Source: Candidatus Mcinerneyibacteriota bacterium
Lineage (GTDB): Bacteria > AUK180 > JAQVHJ01
Length of the DNA stretch: 10,448 bases
Reading direction: 5' to 3'
NCBI GenBank assembly: GCA_030630935.1
Contig: DAOVMD010000068.1
Coordinates: forward strand, 1 to 10,448
Part shown: one piece after another, positions 5,714-10,448 of the stretch
Layout: the number at the start of each line of letters is the position of its first letter
Numbering within the stretch: the stretch's first letter is position 1
Made by a program: the position numbers and the translations under genes
The notes under the pieces: model-generated
The model's database searches: none
The model's input: the letters and a program-made list of their open reading frames with translations, nothing else
What the model was told of the DNA's origin: nothing

Positions 5714-5870
5714 TTTAACATAGATTACATGATAAATGGGATTACTAAAAAGAATAGAACAATAGCTAAAGTCATAATTTACTTGCTTAAGATTAAAGAG
5801 GGATTTATCTATTCTTTTCTTTATCCCATCAACCATGTCTTCTGAATCTTCGCTTCAAATCTCTGTTAAA
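5714..5870. repeat. Paired-arm palindromic element, copy 2 (B arm then inverted A arm)
   Basis: Arm B (5714-5760) begins TTTAACATAGATTACATG. Arm A, read on the minus strand from 5870, begins TTTAACAGAGATTTGAAG and reaches GGGATAAAGAAAAGAATAG. The order is inverted relative to 2662-2854, and each arm is roughly 85% identical to its partner there. The central spacer (about 50 bp) is not conserved, and the element is about 35 bp shorter. The terminal repeats differ at one base. Confidence 0.75.
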
Positions 5871-5984
5871 TTTTTATAGTGTATTAGAATAATTCATTGC
5901 GTATGGGAATTATCCTCGAATAAATCGAATTTCGAATACATTACTTAAACGCACCTTTGTGCTCTTTACAGCAAAACTGGAAGT

Positions 5985-6076
5985 TATCTAAAAAACAACT
6001 GCTTCTGCGCCCAGATACCCTAACGAAGTGCGTGGTTCTGGGTCGGTTCTCTGATATCTGATCTCTGTTCTTGAAC
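5985..6076 (+). repeat. Degenerate module e with an insert and a lost hairpin tip
   Basis: It starts ATCTAAAAAACAACTG and resumes at CGGTTCTCTGATATC (from 6044), as in the intact copies. Between lies about 40 extra bases that can pair through CCCAGA (6010-6015) and TCTGGG (6037-6042). At the 3' end the usual hairpin is collapsed to GTTCTTGAAC (6067-6076), as if the palindrome centre had been deleted. The stretch 5880-5984 before it shows no recognised feature. Confidence 0.6.
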
Positions 6077-6091
6077 TATCTCAACTTGTTA

Positions 6092-6278
6092 AACACTTAA
6101 ACGATTTTAATAACATTTCAACTATTCAACTATCAAAGCACCGCACATTTGAACGTTTTATTAACTCTTGAACAATTTAACTATCGTAACATTCTTAACA
6201 CTTAAACTATTTTAATAACATTTAAACTATTCAACTATCAAAGCACCGCACACTTGAACGCTTTATTAACTCTTGAAC
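6092..6278 (+). repeat. 105-bp-period tandem duplication
   Basis: 6092-6173 and 6197-6278 are direct repeats of 82 bp with 4 mismatches (about 95% identity), separated by 23 bp. Both contain CAAAGCACCGCACA and many AAC-containing submotifs with roughly 9-bp spacing. The surrounding DNA (6071-6310) has similar composition, suggesting further decayed units. It ends about 50 bp before the promoter of the next gene. Confidence 0.85.
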
Positions 6279-6329
6279 TATTGAACTTATGCGAAGCATG
6301 AATTGAACATTTTTTGTTTTTTTCTTTTA

Positions 6330-6375
6330 TTGAAATCTTTGTATTTTTATGTTATAATCAAATTAAATAAAGGAG
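6330..6375 (+). promoter_or_regulatory. Sigma70-type promoter and RBS for the aspartyl-protease-like gene
   Basis: TTGAAA (6330-6335) and TATAAT (6353-6358) are 17 bp apart, giving a short leader of about 17 nt. AGGAG (6371-6375) lies 6 nt before the ATG at 6382. Confidence 0.85.
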
Positions 6376-6381
6376 CAGAAA

Positions 6382-7992
6382 ATGAAAAGAATTTATATCC
6401 TAACTGTTATCTTTTTAATTATTGCACATGTTTTTTCCTGGGCTGACACAAATCTTACTGACCCGTACGAAATTTTGGATAAGCATTTAGATGCAGTTGG
6501 CGGCATAGAAAAATTGAAAACTGAAAAGACATCTTATGTAGAAGGTGATTTCACATTATCCGGGATGAAAGGAAAATTAAAAATTTGGTCTGAGCTGCCC
6601 GATAAAAACAGGACAGAATTAGATATTATTGTTTTAAAACAAGTTAGTGGAGACAACGGCAAATTCCAATGGAAAGTTGATATGAACGGTAAGATTTTAA
6701 TTATGAAGGATCCTGATACTATCAAGGACAGGAAAGTAAAGAAGCTCATGGCAGAGTTTGAACATTTAAAGAAGGATTCAAAATATTTCACATTCACTTA
6801 TGAAGGAATTAAAGAAGTCAGGAACTTAAAATGTTATGAACTCAAGATGATAAATACTATCAGTGACGACATTCATTTCATATATATCGACACAAAAGAT
6901 TATCTTGAGAGGAAAAATATTTTAAAGAAAAAGGATATGGAAATAATTACTCATCATTCTGATTTCAGGAAAGTGAATGGTTTAACAATGGCGTTCAAAA
7001 TTGAATTCAAATATATGCCGATTGGTCAGGTGCAGATATTCCAGATTACAAAGTACGAACCTAACATTCAGATTGACCCAAAGAAATTTGACCTGCCAAC
7101 AAAAGATATTCAGGATTTTAAATTTGAAAATGGTACCAGTGCAGAAGATATCCCATTCCATTATCAGGAACATATTTATTTAAAAGTAAACATAAATGGT
7201 TCAGAGAAATTATGGGCATTAGATTCCGGTGCATCAATGACTGTAATCGATTCGGAGTATGCTAAGGAACTTGGCTTAAAGATGGAAGGAAAACTGAAAG
7301 GTCAAGGTGCCGGGGATGTGATAGATTTCTCATTTGTCAAGCTTCCCCCATATAAAATTAAAGGTATAAATTTCCAGGAACAGCAAGTTGTTTCAACTAA
7401 TATAAGTGGAATATTTAAGGTAATGGGACTCGATGTCGGTGGTATTTTAGGGTATGATTTCTTATCACGATTTTTAGTTAAAATTGATTATGCTAATGAA
7501 AAAATCTCATTTTATGACCCTGATAAATTTAAATATCAAGGCAGCGGAAAAATTATTGATGCCCCATTAGTATTAAATATGTTTAATATCCCAATCACTA
7601 TTGATGCAAAGTATAAAGGACGATGGCGTGTGGATATAGGTTCTAATATTTTATCTTTTCATTATCCATTTGCAGAGGAAAATAAGTTAATGGACCTTCA
7701 GGGTGAAAAGGCTTTTTTCTTCGGAGCAGGGGGTGCTAAGAAAATCAAGCTGGTAAAGTTCAAAACTCTCGAAGTAGGTGGATTTATTCTTAAGGATCCA
7801 TATATAACCGTTCCAATGGAAGATATGGAAGGAGCACTTTCAAGTAAACAATTTATTGGAAATGCCGGAAACTCTCTATTCAGACATTTTATTCTATATC
7901 TTGATTATAAAAACCAAAGAATAATTTTAGAGAAAGGCGGGAACTTCGATAAGAAATTCCCCAAACTCCCACTGAAATTAAAGAAAGAATAA
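6382..7992 (+). CDS. Exported two-lobed retropepsin-like aspartyl protease with LolA-like N-terminal domain
   Basis: A 536-residue exported protein. The signal peptide is residues 1-21 (cleavage likely after SWA), with no lipobox Cys, so periplasmic or secreted. Residues 24-240 resemble the beta-sheet fold of LolA-type or outer-membrane lipoprotein-sorting domains (a call by general pattern). Residues 255-380 are a retropepsin-like lobe: catalytic ALDSGAS (279-285), then GGILGYDFL (353-361) and a KIDY strand. Residues 392-518 look like a second lobe with VDIGSN (417-422) and FIGNAGNSLF (491-500), then LYLDY. In the second lobe the Asp is kept (D418) but the usual Ser/Thr is I419, so it may be weakened or structural. 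Similar two-lobed proteins occur widely in Bacteroidetes-like bacteria, often with PDZ domains, absent here. Substrate unknown. It has its own promoter, and the metallophosphoesterase gene follows after 130 bp. Confidence 0.8.
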   Translation: MKRIYILTVIFLIIAHVFSWADTNLTDPYEILDKHLDAVGGIEKLKTEKTSYVEGDFTLSGMKGKLKIWSELPDKNRTELDIIVLKQVSGDNGKFQWKVDMNGKILIMKDPDTIKDRKVKKLMAEFEHLKKDSKYFTFTYEGIKEVRNLKCYELKMINTISDDIHFIYIDTKDYLERKNILKKKDMEIITHHSDFRKVNGLTMAFKIEFKYMPIGQVQIFQITKYEPNIQIDPKKFDLPTKDIQDFKFENGTSAEDIPFHYQEHIYLKVNINGSEKLWALDSGASMTVIDSEYAKELGLKMEGKLKGQGAGDVIDFSFVKLPPYKIKGINFQEQQVVSTNISGIFKVMGLDVGGILGYDFLSRFLVKIDYANEKISFYDPDKFKYQGSGKIIDAPLVLNMFNIPITIDAKYKGRWRVDIGSNILSFHYPFAEENKLMDLQGEKAFFFGAGGAKKIKLVKFKTLEVGGFILKDPYITVPMEDMEGALSSKQFIGNAGNSLFRHFILYLDYKNQRIILEKGGNFDKKFPKLPLKLKKE

Positions 7993-8085
7993 AATGAAAT
8001 AAGTAAGAAGTAATAATGAAAAATGAAAAATGATTTTGCATTATTAATTACAATGCTTTAGTTTAGAGCGATATTTATTGAAATA
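7993..8085 (+). repeat. Module h copy 2 plus partial module f
   Basis: 7993-8056 repeats the AAATAAGTAAGAA, ATTTTGC, TTATTA and AATGC order of 1535-1593. 8057-8085 contains TAGTTTAGAGCGATATTTATTG, close to the inner part of module f. It fills most of the gap between the two exported-protein genes. No terminator or clear promoter is seen. Confidence 0.5.
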
Positions 8086-8122
8086 AAAATTTTCATTATC
8101 CCTAATTACCAAAGGAGTTAAC

Positions 8123-9802
8123 ATGAAAAGAGGAACCATAATAATAATATTTTTACTTCTTCTATTTAGTCCTCGATTATTTTTTGCGGATACTGTTGAT
8201 AAGCCAATATTAAAGAAACCGATTCAAATAACGATTTCGGAAGATAGCAGTTTCAAATTTGAAATTGAAACATCATTTAAGAGGTCAGGGCTTAGGATTT
8301 ACCTTGGTGTACTTGAACCCGGGAAAAAGTATCCGGTTCCCAGGTACCGTTTTTTATTGGTTGATAAAGATGCCGCAAAAAGAACAACTCATATATTTAG
8401 ATATAACCTTGAGAGATTTGAATCATATAATAAAGATATTTTAAACTTCCGAGAAAAGGGTTATGGAATTATTCAATACCAGATAGTGATCCCTGTTTAT
8501 GGTGGTGAGGAAGTTTTCTATGGGAGATTTGGTTTTATTAAGAAGAATAAAAAATATTATCGCGCACCAATAATTATTGAAGGACCATTTATTGATCAGG
8601 TCACGACCAACTCAGCAGTTATATCATACACACTTAATGAGTTTGGAACCAATAAATCCACATTGATTATAAATGATAAGACTTATAAATCTGACGGCAT
8701 AAAAAATGAAATTATAATTAAAGATCTCTCCCCTGCAAAATCGTATAATTATTCCATTCAAATAGATGGGTACCCGGGAGAATTTTCCGGAACTTTCAAG
8801 ACCGATTCAGGTATACCAAATTTTAAGTTTGCAGTTATGTGTGATAGCCGCGGTGGGTATGGTTATTCAGAATCAACAACCGGAACCAGTTATAACGCCG
8901 TGAGAAACCTGATGACTCGAGCTGCGGATAAAGATATTGATTTTATTGTTTTCCCGGGTGATTTAATTAATGGGTATCTTGATAATGTTGCAGCAATCAA
9001 GGAACAATATTCAACCTGGAAAAAAGCCGTTGAACCGATTGCCTGGAAAATCCCTATTTATGAAGGAATTGGAAATCACGAGATGCTAATCGAGATTGTG
9101 GAGAAAAAGAATAAAAAATATGATTTTAATAAAAAACCACCCTATTCAACAGAGGATATCTTCGCTCAAGAATTTGTTAACCCGGAGAATGGACCTGATG
9201 TTAAAAAAGGAATGCCGCCATATAAAGAGAATGTTTATAGTTTTGTATACGGAACATGTACTTTTATCATGCTGAATAATGTTTATAATCAAGGCTCTTA
9301 TGAAACGGGAAATTTCTATCTCCAGGGATATATTGCTGAGGACCAGATGGATTGGCTCGAAACTGAATTGAAGAAAGCAAAGTTAACAACCAAGCATACC
9401 TTTGTATTTGTTCATGAACCGGCATTCCCAAATGGCGGTCATTTACGTGATTCAATGTTCTATTGGGGTAAGAATGAGAAATTTAATAAGATGCGGAAGA
9501 AATTCGTGAAACTTCTTTCTGACTATGAAGTTGATATTTTATTTGCAGGACATGAACATAATTATAATAGGATGCTAATTAATGATAAAGTTCAAGACGA
9601 TATAACTGAACCATTCTGGCAAGTAATCTCAGGCGGGACAGGTGCTCCTTATTATAATCAGGATTTAAGAGCTCCTTGGAAAAATAATGTGAAAGTTTTC
9701 TCTACACAAATTCATTATGTAGTAATTGAAGTAAAAGGAAAAACAGTGAAACTTACATGCTATTCTGATCAGGATCAAATACTGGATGAATTCGTTTTTT
9801 AA
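8123..9802 (+). CDS. Exported calcineurin-like metallophosphoesterase with FnIII-like domain
   Basis: A 559-residue exported phosphoesterase. The signal peptide is residues 1-22 (cleavage near FFA). Residues 30-140 form an unassigned beta-rich domain. Residues 147-228 look like the fibronectin III-type domain that precedes the catalytic domain of purple acid phosphatase-like enzymes. Residues 234-515 are the catalytic domain. Its metal motifs are CDSRGG (D241, R243), PGDLING (D280), IGNHE (N318, H319), VFVHEP (H431) and AGHEHN (H477, H479). The first motif is DxR rather than DxH, a variant I believe occurs in other bacterial members. It probably hydrolyses phosphate mono- or diesters outside the cytoplasm; substrate unknown. 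AAGGAG sits 5 nt before the ATG. No strong promoter is visible, so it may depend on read-through from the upstream gene. A plain A-rich repeat follows the stop. Confidence 0.85.
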   Translation: MKRGTIIIIFLLLLFSPRLFFADTVDKPILKKPIQITISEDSSFKFEIETSFKRSGLRIYLGVLEPGKKYPVPRYRFLLVDKDAAKRTTHIFRYNLERFESYNKDILNFREKGYGIIQYQIVIPVYGGEEVFYGRFGFIKKNKKYYRAPIIIEGPFIDQVTTNSAVISYTLNEFGTNKSTLIINDKTYKSDGIKNEIIIKDLSPAKSYNYSIQIDGYPGEFSGTFKTDSGIPNFKFAVMCDSRGGYGYSESTTGTSYNAVRNLMTRAADKDIDFIVFPGDLINGYLDNVAAIKEQYSTWKKAVEPIAWKIPIYEGIGNHEMLIEIVEKKNKKYDFNKKPPYSTEDIFAQEFVNPENGPDVKKGMPPYKENVYSFVYGTCTFIMLNNVYNQGSYETGNFYLQGYIAEDQMDWLETELKKAKLTTKHTFVFVHEPAFPNGGHLRDSMFYWGKNEKFNKMRKKFVKLLSDYEVDILFAGHEHNYNRMLINDKVQDDITEPFWQVISGGTGAPYYNQDLRAPWKNNVKVFSTQIHYVVIEVKGKTVKLTCYSDQDQILDEFVF

Positions 9803-9842
9803 AACAAAAATATAACAGAAACTAAAAAAACAAAAAAATATA

Positions 9843-9945
9843 AAAATGGACTTGAAAGAGACATGTAAGCAACTTACTGATACTGTTTATATTAGTTTAA
9901 AACTTTTGATACTTGAAGGTTCTAATGAATGTAAAAACAATATAT
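9843..9945 (+). repeat. Module f, copy after the metallophosphoesterase gene
   Basis: It starts AAATGGACTTGAAAGAGACATG, close to 5551-5570, and continues to CTTGAAGGTTCTAATGAATG and AACAATAT, close to 1777-1807. It therefore joins features of both other plus-strand copies and appears the most complete. An open frame across it (9846-10082) is a translation of repeat DNA. Confidence 0.7.
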
Positions 9946-9950
9946 ATTTA

Positions 9951-10000
9951 TTAAGCAGGTCGACGATCAGAGAGAGGAGATCCCGATTTTCTCATCGGGA
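9951..10000 (+). repeat. Module b, short copy with CCCGAT hairpin
   Basis: TTAAGCAGGTCGACGATCAG begins the module, followed by AGAGAGGAGA. The central part is missing relative to 1171-1254. It ends in a perfect 7-bp stem TCCCGAT (9981-9987) with ATCGGGA (9994-10000), then runs directly into module g. Confidence 0.8.
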
Positions 10001-10043
10001 GAACTTAAGAGAACTAACGAGAACTAAAATAAAAAAACAAAAG
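10001..10043 (+). repeat. Module g, copy 3
   Basis: GAACT at 10001, 10011 and 10021, an exact 10-bp period, then an A-rich tail. It is nearly identical to 1815-1845. Confidence 0.85.
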
Positions 10044-10072
10044 AAAAAACAGTTTCGCTTCTCGCATGATTT

Positions 10073-10141
10073 TTATCTATAAAACGACTGTTCTCAGTTC
10101 TCTGATATCAGCTCTCTGTTCAAGCAACATAGTTGCTTGAG
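10073..10141 (+). repeat. Module e with CAAGCAAC hairpin, copy 3
   Basis: AAAACGACTGTTCTCAG, TTCTCTGATATC, then TCAAGCAAC-ATA-GTTGCTTGA (10120-10140; 9-bp stem). It carries both the long inner segment of the 3181-3250 copy and the plus orientation of the 1594-1659 copy. Confidence 0.9.
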
Positions 10142-10142
10142 A

Positions 10143-10183
10143 ATGGGATTGACGGGATTGATGGGATGAAAAAAAAAGAAAAT
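10143..10183 (+). repeat. Module a, copy with three GGGAT units
   Basis: GGGAT at 10145, 10154 and 10163, an exact 9-bp period, followed by an A-rich tail. It abuts module e exactly as at 1594-1691. Confidence 0.8.
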
Positions 10184-10187
10184 AAGA

Positions 10188-10270
10188 TTCTTAAGCAGGT
10201 TGACGACCAAAGGGAGGAGATTTAGTTTACCCCGATTTGTCGGGGATAGAAAAACATATCGGGAGACTTT
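10188..10270 (+). repeat. Module b, long copy 2
   Basis: About 89% identical to 1171-1254 by hand alignment. The internal hairpin CCCCGA-TTTG-TCGGGG (10230-10245) is perfect here. Confidence 0.85.
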
Positions 10271-10448
10271 AAAAAGACTTTTAAGAAATAATTTAAAAAC
10301 GTCAGAGTGTCATTGAGACTGTGTCATAACTAAGATTACGAAGATGGTTTTTCCGTAATCATGATTTTTTTTCATGAAATTTAATGATTTTAATTTTTGT
10401 TAGTTAAATAAAAAGAACAAAACCATGATTTATGATGAATATATTCAA
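10271..10448. other. Unassigned AT-rich end of window
   Basis: No complete gene. It contains GTGTCATTGAGACTGTGTC (from 10308), followed by AT-rich DNA. An ATG at 10425 opens a plus-strand frame of only 8 codons to the window end, with no good Shine-Dalgarno site. A gene or insertion sequence could start here, but the sequence is too short to tell. Confidence 0.3.

Noticed and set aside
5600-5836. Minus-strand 78-codon frame rich in aromatic residues
   Set aside because: It lies across module d and the paired-arm element. Composition reflects reading A-rich tails in reverse as Phe.
9846-10082. Plus-strand 78-codon frame after the metallophosphoesterase gene
   Set aside because: It runs through modules f, b and g, which recur elsewhere without an open frame; no RBS.

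Overview
The window looks like an AT-rich, Gram-negative-type bacterial chromosome with sparse coding. Only about two thirds is covered by credible genes, and the long gaps are packed with dispersed, structured repeats. The evidence is exported proteins with classical signal peptides, Shine-Dalgarno sites, sigma70-type promoters, a GTP-type PEP carboxykinase and a type II secretion ATPase-like N-terminal domain. I cannot place the organism. A low-GC FCB-group or uncultivated candidate-phylum bacterium is a guess, based on gene style and on resemblance of the repeats to intergenic repeats I remember from such genomes.

Layout. Positions 1-1064 hold the 3' part of a multidomain plus-strand gene: second half of a MshEN/T2SSE-N-like motif, a degenerate DnaQ-fold domain and a WYL domain. 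Positions 1065-2029 are a mosaic of plus-oriented repeat modules (called a to h here). Positions 2030-2461 hold a small minus-strand unit: a good promoter, a 40-codon fragment resembling the N-terminus of a REP-associated (Y1/IS200-like) transposase, and an 87-residue three-helix membrane protein with a strong RBS. Positions 2462-3407 are again repeats, mostly minus-oriented. Positions 3408-5508 are a complete monocistronic unit for PEP carboxykinase on the minus strand, with promoter, RBS, 653-codon gene and intrinsic terminator. Positions 5509-6300 are a further repeat block, including a second copy of a long paired-arm element and a 105-bp-period tandem duplication. Positions 6330-7992 carry a promoter and an exported two-lobed aspartyl-protease-like protein. 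Positions 8123-9802 encode an exported metallophosphoesterase with an FnIII-like domain. Positions 9803-10270 repeat the modules seen after the first gene, and the end of the window is unassigned.

How the parts relate. PEP carboxykinase is a central carbon enzyme with its own signals. The two exported proteins share orientation and may be co-transcribed, but no pathway links them. The most unusual content is the intergenic repeat system. Several apparently different repeats share one plan: about three degenerate units of 8-10 bp followed by an A-rich tail. They are combined with perfect small hairpins and long inverted-arm elements. The blocks on either side of pckG are partly collinear in inverted orientation. 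The only transposase-like trace in the window is the RAYT-like fragment. The first gene is the most interesting single protein, because its exonuclease-like domain lacks three of the five catalytic residues and sits between a possible c-di-GMP-binding motif and a WYL ligand-binding domain.
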